Assembly: GCF_038419845.1 (NCBI RefSeq)
Contig: NZ_JBCAQT010000018.1
Location: 1 to 64,000, forward strand
Length of the DNA: 64,000 bases
Direction: 5' to 3'
Source: Marinimicrobium sp038419845
Lineage (GTDB): Bacteria > Pseudomonadota > Gammaproteobacteria > Pseudomonadales > Cellvibrionaceae
Part shown: positions 1 through 9,178 of the stretch, piece after piece
How positions within the stretch are numbered: position 1 is the first letter of the stretch
Layout of the letters: every line of letters begins with the position of its first letter
Program-made: the position numbers and the translations under genes
Notes under the pieces: generated by a model
What the model saw: the letters and a program-made list of their open reading frames with translations, nothing else
Databases searched by the model: none
What the model was told of the DNA's origin: nothing

Positions 1-63
1 GTACGGAACCGTACGCCCGGTGGTGTGAGAGGACGGGGGAGGCAACTCCCCCTCCTACTCGAT
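1..63 (+). mobile_element. 3' end of a group II intron (domain V remnant and domain VI)
   Basis: The first bases form a short hairpin (gtacg-gaac-cgtac), followed by a G-rich linker and a second hairpin whose arms are gggggag and ctccccc, ending in cctactcgat. This order, including the unpaired A in the cctactcgat tail, resembles the end of domain V plus domain VI and the 3' splice site of bacterial group II introns. The rest of the intron, including any reverse transcriptase/maturase, would lie upstream of the window. The 3' boundary near 63 is estimated from the usual AY end. Recognition is by pattern only. Confidence 0.6.
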
Positions 64-316
64 TCAGGACGAACGGTATGCAGTGAGCACAGGGACGTAA
101 AGCGAACTGCATTATGTGCCCAAATGCGCCAATGTTATTCGTGGCGTGGAAGTTGTTCCCGGCCGATGCTAAAGTTGTCACAATCTTCCCAGAACGTTCC
201 TTGCGCGCTCGTGTTGTTTTCGGTCAACGAGGCGGAGGGTCGGTTGGATGTAGTCGGGAAGGTAACGTGCGATCCGGTTTGCATGGGCAGCCGGATGGTT
301 TGTTTCGCTGCAAGGA
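64..316. other. Intergenic region without a recognisable gene
   Basis: About 250 bases separate the intron end from the ribosome binding site of the TonB receptor gene. Open frames here overlap the following gene in other frames and show no family similarity that I recognise. The promoter of the receptor gene should lie here, but no convincing -35/-10 pair was found. Confidence 0.5.
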
Positions 317-328
317 CAAGGAGACATT

Positions 329-2578
329 ATGCAGCCTCTATCAAATTTCTCTCCCCGTTTTCTGGCAACAGCGGTTGCCAGACCTTCCCTGATTCTACTG
401 GCTGGTGCTTCCTCTCTCTGGTGCAGTGCGGCGCTTGCTCAATCGAGCCAGAGCGTGATGGAAGAGGTGTTGGTCACCTCGCAAAAACGTGAGCAGTCCC
501 TGCAGGATGTGTCCGTTGCCGTCAGCGCGTTCTCGGGCGATGCCATCGACAAGATGGGCTTCGAAGAAGGGCTGGATATTACCGAGCAAGTGCCCAATAT
601 GAATTTCTTCGCCATCTTTGGTGAAGCGTCCAGCCCCTCGGTGAGTCTGCGCGGCATCAGCCTGGTGAATTTTTCCGACTCCTGGGAATCGCCGGTCGCA
701 ATCTATGTGGACGATGTCTACCGAGGCAACCCGGCCGGTTCGGCCATCCAGCTGTTTGATCTGGAACGGGTGGAAGTGTTGCGTGGCCCCCAGGGGACGC
801 TCTACGGGCGCAATACCACCGGCGGCCTGGTGCACTATGTTTCGCGCAAGCCCACGGATTACTTTGATGCTTCTGCGAGCCTGAGCTACGGCAGCTATTC
901 CGAGAGCATTGTCCAGGCCATGGTCAGCGGCCCGCTCCGTGAAGGCGTGCGCGGCCGTGTCGCGATCAAGACCACGCAGAACGATGGCTGGCAGACCAAT
1001 GCGGTCGACGGTCGCAAACTCAACGACACCGACAGTTTCGGCTTTCGGGCGCAGTTGGCCATGGATATTGAAGGCGGGGGCGAGGCCCTGCTGAATGTTC
1101 ATGGCAGTGAGGCCGATCAACAGTCAGTAGGTTTTGCTCACATGGGCTACCTGGTTTCCGCCGATGAAGATGCCGCCACCTGTGAGATTGGCCGGATTCA
1201 GGCCGGGCTGTGTACCAGCGCCACCTTTGACATGACTGGTGAAGAGGCGGCCGGGGGTAACTTCGGGCCCGAGAATGTCGCCTCCAGTGCCAGCGGCGGC
1301 CTGGCGACCCAGATTGAAACCTTTGGCACCTCCCTGACCCTGACGCTGCCCTTCGATGACTTTGAACTGACCTCGGTCACGGCGGTGGAAACCCTGGACA
1401 AATTTCTCCAGGACGACGGTGATGGTACGCCGGTCATCTTCTTTGACGAGCAGTACTCCGCCGACGCTGAACAGTTCACCCAGGAAGTCCGGTTGAACGG
1501 GGACACGGGGGTGATGAAGTGGGTGACCGGGCTCTATTTTTACGATGACCACCGGGAGCTGCTGACCGAAGCACCGACCACGGCCGATGCCACTGACGGC
1601 TTCTGGCACCGCGAGGATGTCACCCTCGATTCGCGCTCCTGGGCCGCGTTCGGGCAGATCGAGTACGACTGGGTGTCGGATCTGACCTGGATACTGGGCG
1701 CGCGCTACACAGAGGAGGAGCGCGACTTTGTGCAGGATGCGGGGCCGAGCTTTTATGAAGAGATCGATGTGACCGATGACCTGTCCGAGGATGCCATTAC
1801 CGGCCGCCTCGGTCTGGACTGGCGTCCCGACCCCGATACCCTGGCCTACGCCAGCCTGGCGACAGGCTTCAAGAGTGGCGGCTTTTCCGGCAGCTACAAT
1901 GCGTCCATCGAAGCGACCCGCCCAGTGGGGCCGGAGGATATCACCAACTTCGAGCTGGGCTACAAGCGTACCCTGGCCGATGGCAAGATCCGCCTGAACG
2001 CCTCGGCGTTTGCCTACGAGGTGGAGGACTATCAGGCCCAGGTGTTCCTGACCGTGGCCGATGGCAGCGTGATCACCAACGCGGGTGATGTCACCGGCCT
2101 GGGGGCCGAGCTGGAGGTGACGGCGCAGTTGACTCCCTCCTTTGAGGTGATCGCGGGTCTGGGGCTGCTGGATACCGAGTTCGACTCGGAGCAGATCTTT
2201 ATTGTCGCCGGAGACGAGTACACCTTCGATAACAATGAGCTGCCCTCGGCACCGGCCATGACCTATAACCTGGTGGCGCGCTATTACCAGTCGCTGGACA
2301 ACAGCTCGGAGATCACCTACCAGCTGGATTACGCCTGGCAGGACGATCACTATCTGCAGATCGAGAACGATCCCTACTCGCGGCAGAGCGCCTACGGTCT
2401 GATGAACGCAAAAATCAGCTGGGTGTCTTCCGGGGGCAATTACACGCTCTCCGCCTTCGCCAACAACCTGACCGACGAAGAGTACTTCACTTACCAGAAT
2501 ACCCTGGGCAGTGACTGGGGCTATGGCGTCTGGGGGCAGCCGCAGACGGTGGGCGTCAAGTTCAAGTGGCGGTACTAG
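329..2578 (+). CDS. TonB-dependent outer-membrane receptor
   Basis: A 749-residue outer-membrane active transporter. Residues 1-38 look like a signal peptide ending in an alanine-rich cleavage region. A TonB-box-like EEVLVTSQKR follows, then a plug domain with the typical VEVLRGPQGTLYGRNTTGG segment near residue 150. A long beta-barrel follows and ends in an aromatic residue (KFKWRY). An AAGGAG ribosome binding site at 318-323 fixes the ATG at 329. It stands alone, with no ECF sigma/anti-sigma genes and no hydrolases beside it, so the substrate (siderophore, vitamin or glycan) cannot be assigned. The family call is firm. It is a conventional receptor, not the SusC type seen at 54 kb. Confidence 0.93.
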   Translation: MQPLSNFSPRFLATAVARPSLILLAGASSLWCSAALAQSSQSVMEEVLVTSQKREQSLQDVSVAVSAFSGDAIDKMGFEEGLDITEQVPNMNFFAIFGEASSPSVSLRGISLVNFSDSWESPVAIYVDDVYRGNPAGSAIQLFDLERVEVLRGPQGTLYGRNTTGGLVHYVSRKPTDYFDASASLSYGSYSESIVQAMVSGPLREGVRGRVAIKTTQNDGWQTNAVDGRKLNDTDSFGFRAQLAMDIEGGGEALLNVHGSEADQQSVGFAHMGYLVSADEDAATCEIGRIQAGLCTSATFDMTGEEAAGGNFGPENVASSASGGLATQIETFGTSLTLTLPFDDFELTSVTAVETLDKFLQDDGDGTPVIFFDEQYSADAEQFTQEVRLNGDTGVMKWVTGLYFYDDHRELLTEAPTTADATDGFWHREDVTLDSRSWAAFGQIEYDWVSDLTWILGARYTEEERDFVQDAGPSFYEEIDVTDDLSEDAITGRLGLDWRPDPDTLAYASLATGFKSGGFSGSYNASIEATRPVGPEDITNFELGYKRTLADGKIRLNASAFAYEVEDYQAQVFLTVADGSVITNAGDVTGLGAELEVTAQLTPSFEVIAGLGLLDTEFDSEQIFIVAGDEYTFDNNELPSAPAMTYNLVARYYQSLDNSSEITYQLDYAWQDDHYLQIENDPYSRQSAYGLMNAKISWVSSGGNYTLSAFANNLTDEEYFTYQNTLGSDWGYGVWGQPQTVGVKFKWRY

Positions 2579-2585
2579 TGGGGTG

Positions 2586-3308
2586 TTAAGCCTCCCGGGC
2601 CTGCTGGGCGAGAAAGTCCAGCAGCGCCCGGGGATGGTCGGTAAAAGCGCCGTCCGCGCCCAGCTCGAGCAGCGCCAGCCACTCGTCCGGGTGATTGGCG
2701 GTGTACACCCAGGATTGGACTCCGCGTGTGTGCGCATCCACCACCAGCTCGCGCGGAGTGAAGCCGATGTTCGAATGCAGCGAGTAGGCTTTGAGCTCGT
2801 CGCAGCAGCGGCCGTAGTCCAATGGCACGCCGGCGAGCAGGGCTCCGCGCCGTACTTCGGGTAACAGCTCCAGCATCTGGTAGACCTGCCAGTGATCAAA
2901 GCTGGAGACGATGTACTGCTCCAGATCCAGCCCGTGATCCCGGCTGTGCGCCCGCAGGGTCTCGCTCAGCCGGATGGCGCAATCCGGGCTTTTGATCTCG
3001 ATATTCAGTAACGCCTTGTCCCCGACCTGCTCGAGCACTTCGCGCAGGCGCGGGATCGTCTCGCCGTTTTCCAGCTGCAGGCCCTGCAGTTGGTCGAGCG
3101 TTTGTTGTTGCAGCATGCCGATACCCGGCAGTTGCCGGCCCAGGCGCCGGTCGTGGGTCACCCAGAGCTCATCGTGCAGGTTCCAGACATCAATTTCGAT
3201 TGCCTCCACTCCGAGCGCGAGACTGTGCTCAATGGCTTCCCGGCTGTTTTCCGGACCCTCGCCCCCGCGATGGGCGATACATAGAAAGGGGGAGCGCGTC
3301 ATGGTCAT
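2586..3308 (-). CDS. Glycerophosphodiester phosphodiesterase (GDPD family)
   Basis: A 240-residue cytoplasmic GDPD, lacking a signal peptide, expected to hydrolyse glycerophosphodiesters to glycerol-3-phosphate plus alcohol, as UgpQ does. The catalytic start IAHRGGEGPENS (HRG), the EIDV metal ligands and the later H-D-R of VTHDRRLGR fit the TIM-barrel family. The C-terminal half keeps the EIKSP strand and the SSFDH segment. Its ATG overlaps the murU stop by four bases (ATGA), so it is the third gene of an amgK-murU-GDPD operon on the minus strand. A second ATG six bases downstream (3302) could also be used. The reason for coupling to cell-wall recycling is not known. Confidence 0.93.
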   Translation of the reverse strand: MTMTRSPFLCIAHRGGEGPENSREAIEHSLALGVEAIEIDVWNLHDELWVTHDRRLGRQLPGIGMLQQQTLDQLQGLQLENGETIPRLREVLEQVGDKALLNIEIKSPDCAIRLSETLRAHSRDHGLDLEQYIVSSFDHWQVYQMLELLPEVRRGALLAGVPLDYGRCCDELKAYSLHSNIGFTPRELVVDAHTRGVQSWVYTANHPDEWLALLELGADGAFTDHPRALLDFLAQQAREA

Positions 3309-3997
3309 TGGCCTCGGGTGAGCTCACTGTGTAGCTGGTCCAGTCGCTCGGGGGTGCCGATATCGCTCCAGCGCCCGGCATAGTGCTCGCCCTCCAGGCG
3401 TCGTTGGGCGATCGCTGGGCGCAGGGCTTCGAGCAGCGGGAAAATCGGGCGTTTTAGCGGGTAGTCGGCAATCAGGCGCGGCCTGAGCAGGCTGATACCG
3501 GCGAAGGTGAGGGTGTTGGGCAGCGATTCAGGGGCTTCTCTGAGCAGACCATCGAGGCCCAGCGCAAAATCCCCCCGCGGGTGGAAATCCGGGTTGGGCA
3601 CCAGCAGCAGTCGTCCGTCCCGGTCCTCCGGGAGCGAGTGGTGAGCCAGCCGGCTCAGTGGGTAATCGGTCCAGACATCGCCGTTGATCATCAGAAAGGG
3701 GTCGTTCCCCAGCAGAGGCAGGGCCTGCAGGATGGCACCGCCGGTTTCCAGTGGCTCGGGTTCGGGCGAATAGTGCACCCGCAAGCCAAAGCGGGCCCCG
3801 TCGCCCACAAAGTCCCGGATCTGGTCACCGAGATAGGACAGGTTGATCACCACGTCCATGACCCCGGCGGCGGCCAGGGCTTCCAGGTGGTATTGCAGCA
3901 GGGGCTTGCCGCCGAGCGCCAGCAGGGGCTTGGGGGTGTGGTCGGTCAGAGGCCGCATGCGCCTGCCCAGACCGGCCGCCAGGATCATGGCTTTCAC
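3305..3997 (-). CDS. murU: N-acetylmuramate-1-phosphate uridylyltransferase MurU
   Basis: A 230-residue nucleotidyltransferase that makes UDP-MurNAc from MurNAc-1-phosphate in the fosfomycin-bypass peptidoglycan recycling route. The N-terminus KAMILAAGLGRRMRPLTD is the nucleotide-binding signature (GxGxRMRPLT), with PKPLL following. The metal-binding NGDVW lies near residue 107. I place the start at GTG 3997, because it overlaps the amgK stop as GTGA and gives the family N-terminus; the longer upstream frame lies inside amgK. The pairing amgK-murU is conserved in Pseudomonas, where it also sits opposite lptD. Confidence in the function rests on both motif and context. Confidence 0.94.
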   Translation of the reverse strand: MKAMILAAGLGRRMRPLTDHTPKPLLALGGKPLLQYHLEALAAAGVMDVVINLSYLGDQIRDFVGDGARFGLRVHYSPEPEPLETGGAILQALPLLGNDPFLMINGDVWTDYPLSRLAHHSLPEDRDGRLLLVPNPDFHPRGDFALGLDGLLREAPESLPNTLTFAGISLLRPRLIADYPLKRPIFPLLEALRPAIAQRRLEGEHYAGRWSDIGTPERLDQLHSELTRGQ

Positions 3998-5061
3998 GCC
4001 GCTTCGTCCCCCGCCTGGCGATAGTCCCGGTACCATGATTGGGCGCGGGCATGAGGAAGCACAGAGTGCTCGAACCAGTAGCGAAAATCGGACAACTCCG
4101 GATATCGCGCGGCGACCTCCAGAACATAGCGGATGACCAACGCGAGATTGTCCAGGTATCGGGGTTTCTGATCGCGCAGCGCCAGGCGGCCAAAGATACC
4201 CAGCACTTTCAGGTGACGTTGCAGCCCCATCCAGTCGAACCAGCGCAGGAACTGCTCTTCGGTGATGCCCTCGAGCAGTCCGATGCCGGCGGCCATGTTG
4301 CCGTAACCGAGCGCCCACTGGCGGACCTGGTCGGCGGGCCAGCGGATGTAGCAGTCTTTGAGCAGAGAGGCCAGATCATAGGTGATGGGGCCCCAGACAG
4401 CGTCCTGAAAGTCGACAATGCCCAGGCAGCCATCGGGCCGGATCAGCAGGTTGCGCGAGTGATAGTCACGGTGGACGGCGACCCGGGGTTGCTCGAGCGC
4501 CGAGGCTTCCAGTTGGGCAAACAGCTGATCAAGCATCGTCCGCTCGCTGTCGCTCAAGTCGTAATCCAGCAACTCTTTGAGAAACCACTGGTCAAACAGG
4601 TCGAGTTCCCGGCGCAGGCGCGGCTGATCGTAGGCCGGCAGCACGTCGCTGGCGGGGGTCTGCTGCAGGGCCAGCAATTGCATCAGGGATTCGCCGTAGA
4701 GCGCGGTGGCGGATTCGGGCTGCTGACGCAGGGCGTGCAGTAACAGGCGGTCGCCAAAGTCTTCCAGTAGCAGGAAGCCGCGCTCGGAGTCCACGGCCGC
4801 GACATTGGGTACGGCGATATGATGGCGGCGCAGGTAGTCAGCCAGCTCTTTGAACCGATGGGCATTTTCAACATCGGGTGGCGCATCGACCGCCAGCAGT
4901 GAGGGCTCGGTGTTGAGCCGATAATAGCGTCGGCAGCCGGCATCACCGACCAGAGGCTCCAGCGTCAGCGACTGCGGAGAGCTGTGGGCGTGCAGATGTT
5001 GCAGTTGGGTGCGAGCCCATTGGTTGAGTTGTTCCTGGCGCTCTCCGGGCTGGTCATTCAT
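3994..5061 (-). CDS. amgK: N-acetylmuramate/N-acetylglucosamine kinase AmgK
   Basis: A 355-residue phosphotransferase of the aminoglycoside-phosphotransferase fold that phosphorylates recovered MurNAc at the anomeric position. The Brenner-type catalytic loop VHRDYHSRNLLI lies near residue 190, and the Mg-binding IVDFQDAVWGP follows about 15 residues later. The N-terminal lobe contains LLLEDFGDRLL. It is the first gene of the minus-strand operon with murU and the GDPD gene, and it is divergent from lptD with about 150 bp between the start codons. The layout matches the Pseudomonas amgK-murU/lptD region. Confidence 0.94.
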   Translation of the reverse strand: MNDQPGERQEQLNQWARTQLQHLHAHSSPQSLTLEPLVGDAGCRRYYRLNTEPSLLAVDAPPDVENAHRFKELADYLRRHHIAVPNVAAVDSERGFLLLEDFGDRLLLHALRQQPESATALYGESLMQLLALQQTPASDVLPAYDQPRLRRELDLFDQWFLKELLDYDLSDSERTMLDQLFAQLEASALEQPRVAVHRDYHSRNLLIRPDGCLGIVDFQDAVWGPITYDLASLLKDCYIRWPADQVRQWALGYGNMAAGIGLLEGITEEQFLRWFDWMGLQRHLKVLGIFGRLALRDQKPRYLDNLALVIRYVLEVAARYPELSDFRYWFEHSVLPHARAQSWYRDYRQAGDEAA

Positions 5062-5212
5062 CGTCGCATCCTCGATTTATCGGCGTTATCGTCCAGATTC
5101 TACCTTGGTTTGGCCCGTGAAAGTCAAAAGTCAGGGCAATCTGTTCATTCCAAGGACCTGGTTATTCGAGTAGAATTCCCGGCTATTTGCCTCCTCCGAG
5201 ATATTGGCTTAC

Positions 5213-7825
5213 ATGGAACCTGTACTTTTCCCTTACAGACTGGCGCGTCGGGTGTTGTGCTGTCTGGCGTTGACCGCCAGCGCCCAGCCCCTCGCGGACC
5301 AGGCGTCCACCGGCCAGGCCTCTTCTGACCCGCTCTCTGCTGAGGGCTCGAGTGCAAGCGAGGCCCCTGAGATCGGGACGCTGGACTGGGTGCCGTTCGA
5401 GGAGTTGACCGAGGCCCAGCGCCAGGCGCTGCCCACCGGCTGCTGCGGCGCCTACATCAGCCCGCCGCGGACAGACGAGGATGCCGGCAAAGACCCGGAG
5501 CAATCCCCGGTCCGGGCCAGCGCCGATCGTTCCGAAATGCGCGACCAGACCGACGTGATCCTGGAGGGCGACGTGCGTCTGACCCAGGGGTATCGGAGTT
5601 TTGACGCCGAGTCGGCCCGCCTCGACCAGCAGTCCCGCCAGGCGGAAATGAGCGGTGACATCACCATTCGTGAGCCGGGTCTGCTGTTGCGTGCGGACCG
5701 GGCCGAGATGGACATGGATTCGGGTGATGCCCAGCTGGAGGATGCCCGTTTTGTGATTCACGAGACCCGGGTGCGCGGTCGGGCCGAGCATCTGGAGAAA
5801 CTGGGGGATCGGTTCATCGGGCTGGAGCGCAGCTCCCTGACCACCTGCGAACCCGACAGCAATGCCTGGCAGCTCAAGGCCAACAAGATCAACATCTACA
5901 ACGACGAGCATTACGGCACAGCGAGACATATGCGCATGGAGCTGTTTCATGTGCCCGTGTTCTACACCCCCTACCTGAGCTTTCCGCTGGGAGAGCACCG
6001 TCAGACCGGGTTTCTGTTTCCCTCCCTGGGCGAGAGCCGGCGCAATGGCGTGGAGGTGACGCTGCCGTTCTACTGGAATATCGCGCCCAATCTGGATGCG
6101 ACCATCACCCCCGATTATATGTCCAAGCGCGGGACCTCCTGGAACCTGGAAACCCGTCACCTGTCCCGGCATTTTCAGACCCAGATCGGCGGCGCCTACC
6201 TGGACGAAGATCGCGGTGGTTACAGTCGGCGCCTGGAGCGGCAGATCCGGGACGGCGAAATCACCGAGGAAGAAGCCTATCCGCATCGCGGCGATGAGCG
6301 CTGGCAGCTGCGGGTGCAGCAGGATGGCGGTAAAGGCCAGCGCTGGACCACAGAGATCGACTACACCGACCTGAGCGACAACGACTATCTGCGCGATCTC
6401 AACAGCAGCGGCCTGGACGTCAATCGCACCGCCCAGGTGAGCAAAATGGGCCGGGCCAGCTATCAGGGGGACAACTGGCTGTTTGGCGTCAAGGCCGAAG
6501 AGTTGCGCGCACTGAGCACCGCCAAATGGCCTCATCGGGAGCTTCCGCGGGTGAATGCCGATGGCCTCTACCAATGGAACGACTGGGTCCTGGGGCTGAA
6601 CAACGAATACACCTATTTCGATGTCAACGACACTTTCGAGACGGAGGACGAGAACGCGATTGACAATCTTCTGGTGGGCGAGCGCTTTCGCACCGATTAC
6701 AACCTGACCTGGGACAAAGAGTGGCTCTGGGGCTTTTTCCGGCCCGGGGCGACGGTCAAGACGCTCAGCTACCAGTTGAACGATGACAACCTGGTCGAAG
6801 GCGCCAATGCCTCCCCCAGCCTGGTCGTGCCCCAGGGTACGCTCGATATGGGGCTCTATTTCGAGCGCGACGGTCAGTTGTTTGGTCGGGGCTTTCTGCA
6901 GACGCTGGAGCCGCGAATTTTCTACTTCTACAGTGATTTTGAAGACCACAGTGATCTGTTCGGGCTGACCGAAGACAACCGGCCCCTGAACTTTGACGCC
7001 AAGCCGCTGACCTTCAATTACAGTCAGCTGTACCGCACCACCCGGTTTTCCGGGGGCGATCGCATTGAGGATGCCAACCGGGTGTCAGTGGGGGTGACCA
7101 GCCGCTTTATCGACCCGCTGACCGGCACCGAGAACCTGAGCCTGAGCGCGGGCCAGATACTCTACTTCGCCGATCGGCGGGTCGGGCTGACCACGCCCGA
7201 TTTTGAGCCTGACCCGGACGCGGACCCCGATGCCGAGCAGCCGGAGGAGACCTACGAGCGCTCGGAGCTGGCGGGGCAGCTCAGCGCCCGTCTGGGCCAG
7301 CGCGTGAATTTCACCGGCAACGTGGCCTACAATCAGGTCGAGGATCGTCTGGGCAGCGCCAATGCCAGCCTGCGCTATTCCGACGAGTCGGATCGGATCC
7401 TCAACCTGTCTTACCGCTACACCCACAACCCCCCGTCGCCGGGTCAGGAAAACCCGGACCAGGAAATGGAACGGGCCATCGATCAGGTGGATTTTTCCTT
7501 TCACATGCCGGTCCCGGGGGTGGGCAGTGGCCAGTGGAGCCTGATCGGTCGGGCCAACTATGACTTTACCTATGAAAAGGAACTCGATACCTTCGTCGGA
7601 CTCGAATATAACGACTGCTGCTACCGGGTCCGGTTAATGGCCCGGCGCTGGCTGGATTTCGATTACACGCCGACCTTCCTGGAGACGGTCGAAAACGACG
7701 ATTATGATCAGAGCATCATTTTTGACTTCCAGTTCAAAGGCCTGGGCAGCATCAACCGCAAAGTCGGTGAGTTGCTCGAAAAAGCCATTCCCGGCTACGG
7801 TGTCCGGGACGGGTCCATCCGCTAA
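5213..7825 (+). CDS. lptD: LPS-assembly protein LptD
   Basis: An 870-residue outer-membrane protein that, with the lipoprotein LptE, inserts lipopolysaccharide into the outer leaflet. The ATG at 5213 begins a signal peptide. A periplasmic LptA-like beta-jellyroll (GDVRLTQGYRSFDAESARL and onward) spans roughly residues 100-220, followed by the barrel, which contains the highly conserved YFTPYLSF-like and RQTGFLFPS stretches. Cysteines near residues 77-78, 212 (TTCEP) and 801-802 (NDCCYR) fit the essential inter-domain disulfides. The C-terminus lies 24 bp ahead of surA, whose product is the chaperone LptD needs. An upstream TTG at 5204 is in frame but less likely as the start. Confidence 0.95.
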   Translation: MEPVLFPYRLARRVLCCLALTASAQPLADQASTGQASSDPLSAEGSSASEAPEIGTLDWVPFEELTEAQRQALPTGCCGAYISPPRTDEDAGKDPEQSPVRASADRSEMRDQTDVILEGDVRLTQGYRSFDAESARLDQQSRQAEMSGDITIREPGLLLRADRAEMDMDSGDAQLEDARFVIHETRVRGRAEHLEKLGDRFIGLERSSLTTCEPDSNAWQLKANKINIYNDEHYGTARHMRMELFHVPVFYTPYLSFPLGEHRQTGFLFPSLGESRRNGVEVTLPFYWNIAPNLDATITPDYMSKRGTSWNLETRHLSRHFQTQIGGAYLDEDRGGYSRRLERQIRDGEITEEEAYPHRGDERWQLRVQQDGGKGQRWTTEIDYTDLSDNDYLRDLNSSGLDVNRTAQVSKMGRASYQGDNWLFGVKAEELRALSTAKWPHRELPRVNADGLYQWNDWVLGLNNEYTYFDVNDTFETEDENAIDNLLVGERFRTDYNLTWDKEWLWGFFRPGATVKTLSYQLNDDNLVEGANASPSLVVPQGTLDMGLYFERDGQLFGRGFLQTLEPRIFYFYSDFEDHSDLFGLTEDNRPLNFDAKPLTFNYSQLYRTTRFSGGDRIEDANRVSVGVTSRFIDPLTGTENLSLSAGQILYFADRRVGLTTPDFEPDPDADPDAEQPEETYERSELAGQLSARLGQRVNFTGNVAYNQVEDRLGSANASLRYSDESDRILNLSYRYTHNPPSPGQENPDQEMERAIDQVDFSFHMPVPGVGSGQWSLIGRANYDFTYEKELDTFVGLEYNDCCYRVRLMARRWLDFDYTPTFLETVENDDYDQSIIFDFQFKGLGSINRKVGELLEKAIPGYGVRDGSIR

Positions 7826-7849
7826 CTCCTAAACCACAGCGAAATTTCT

Positions 7850-9178
7850 ATGTACTTGACGCGTTTTACACGAACAACTTTGATGGCAGTTGCCACCGCG
7901 CTGCTTGCGGTTTCAGCCCTCACTCTGGACACCCGGTCGGTGCGAGCGGAAACCGAGATGCTCGACCGGGTGGTGGCGATTGTGGGCGACGATGTGGTCC
8001 TCGAAAGCGAACTCAATGCGCGCACCGAGGCCATTCTTGAGCGGATGGAGCAGTCGGGCAATCGCCAGCAGGTGCCGCCGAGAGACCAGTTGGAGGAGCA
8101 GATCCTCGATCAGCTCGTACTTGAGCGTTTGCAGATGCAGATGGGCCAGCGCTTCGGCATTGAGGTGTCCGAGCAGCAGCTTGACCAGACGGTGCAGCGC
8201 ATCATGCAGAACAACCAGCTGACCGAAGAGCAGCTGCGTGCGGATCTGGCCAGAGAAGGGCAGAGCCTGGAAGGCTTCCGCGACCAGATCCGCCGGGAAA
8301 TGTGGGTCAACCAGATCCAGCAGGCGGTGGTCAACAGCCGGATCGAGCTCAACGAACAGGATATCGACAGCTTTCTGGCCTCCACCGACGGCAAGTTCGC
8401 CACCTCCCCCGACTACCGGCTGGGCCATATTCTGATCTCCGTGCCCAGTGGTGCCTCGGAAGACGAGGTGCAAGAAGCGCGGGAGGAGGCGCAGCAGGTG
8501 TATGAGGAGCTGACCGAGGGCGCCGACTTCAGCCAGATGGCCATGACTCACTCCAACGACGCCAACGCCCTGCAGGGTGGTGAAATGGGCTGGCGCAAGC
8601 TGGAGCAGCTACCGGGTCTGTTCGCGGACGTTGTCGCTGAAATGGAAGAGGGCGATGTGTCCGAGCCGGTGCGCAGTGGTGCCGGGTTCCATATTCTCAA
8701 GGCGCACGAGACCCGCAGCCGCTCGGGCGACAGCATGGTCGAGCAGACCAAGGCACGCCACATTCTGATCAAGACCTCGGAAATCGTGGATGACGAGGAT
8801 GCCGAGCGTCAGCTGACCGAATTGCGCAACCGCGTATTAGAGGAAGGCGAGAGCTTCGCCGAGCTGGCCCGAGAGCACTCCGAAGATATCGGCTCCATGC
8901 TCCAGGGCGGCGACCTGGGCTGGACCAACCCGGGGCAGATGGTGCCCGCCTTTGATCAGGTGATGAACAACACCGAGGTGGGCGAGGTGAGCGAACCCTT
9001 CAAAAGCCAGTTCGGCTGGCACATCCTGACTGTCGAGGACCGGCGCGAGCAGGACATGAGCGAGCGCATGCAGCGCAATCAGGCCGCCAACCTTCTGCGC
9101 GAGCGCCGCTTTGATGAGGAGCTGCAGACCTGGCTGGCGGAAATCCGCGAAGAAGTGTACGTAGAAATCAAACTGTGA
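7850..9178 (+). CDS. surA: Periplasmic chaperone / peptidyl-prolyl isomerase SurA
   Basis: A 442-residue periplasmic protein that escorts outer-membrane proteins such as LptD to the BAM complex. It has a signal peptide (residues 1-34), an N-terminal chaperone domain beginning LDRVVAIVGDDVVLESEL, and two parvulin domains marked by YRLGHILISVP and KARHILIKTSE, each followed by a GGEMGW- or GGDLGW-type motif. The short C-terminal tail completes the chaperone module. The ATG at 7850 has only a weak ribosome binding site. A second ATG at codon 12 would still leave a usable signal peptide. The stop overlaps the pdxA GTG. Confidence 0.95.
   Translation: MYLTRFTRTTLMAVATALLAVSALTLDTRSVRAETEMLDRVVAIVGDDVVLESELNARTEAILERMEQSGNRQQVPPRDQLEEQILDQLVLERLQMQMGQRFGIEVSEQQLDQTVQRIMQNNQLTEEQLRADLAREGQSLEGFRDQIRREMWVNQIQQAVVNSRIELNEQDIDSFLASTDGKFATSPDYRLGHILISVPSGASEDEVQEAREEAQQVYEELTEGADFSQMAMTHSNDANALQGGEMGWRKLEQLPGLFADVVAEMEEGDVSEPVRSGAGFHILKAHETRSRSGDSMVEQTKARHILIKTSEIVDDEDAERQLTELRNRVLEEGESFAELAREHSEDIGSMLQGGDLGWTNPGQMVPAFDQVMNNTEVGEVSEPFKSQFGWHILTVEDRREQDMSERMQRNQAANLLRERRFDEELQTWLAEIREEVYVEIKL

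Noticed and set aside
1124..2899. Long open frame (591 codons) on the minus strand opposite the TonB receptor gene
   Set aside because: It is antisense to a well-supported gene, shows no family features and is explained by high GC content in the third codon position.
5183..6949. Long open frame (588 codons) on the minus strand opposite lptD
   Set aside because: Antisense shadow of lptD with no recognisable signal or domain.
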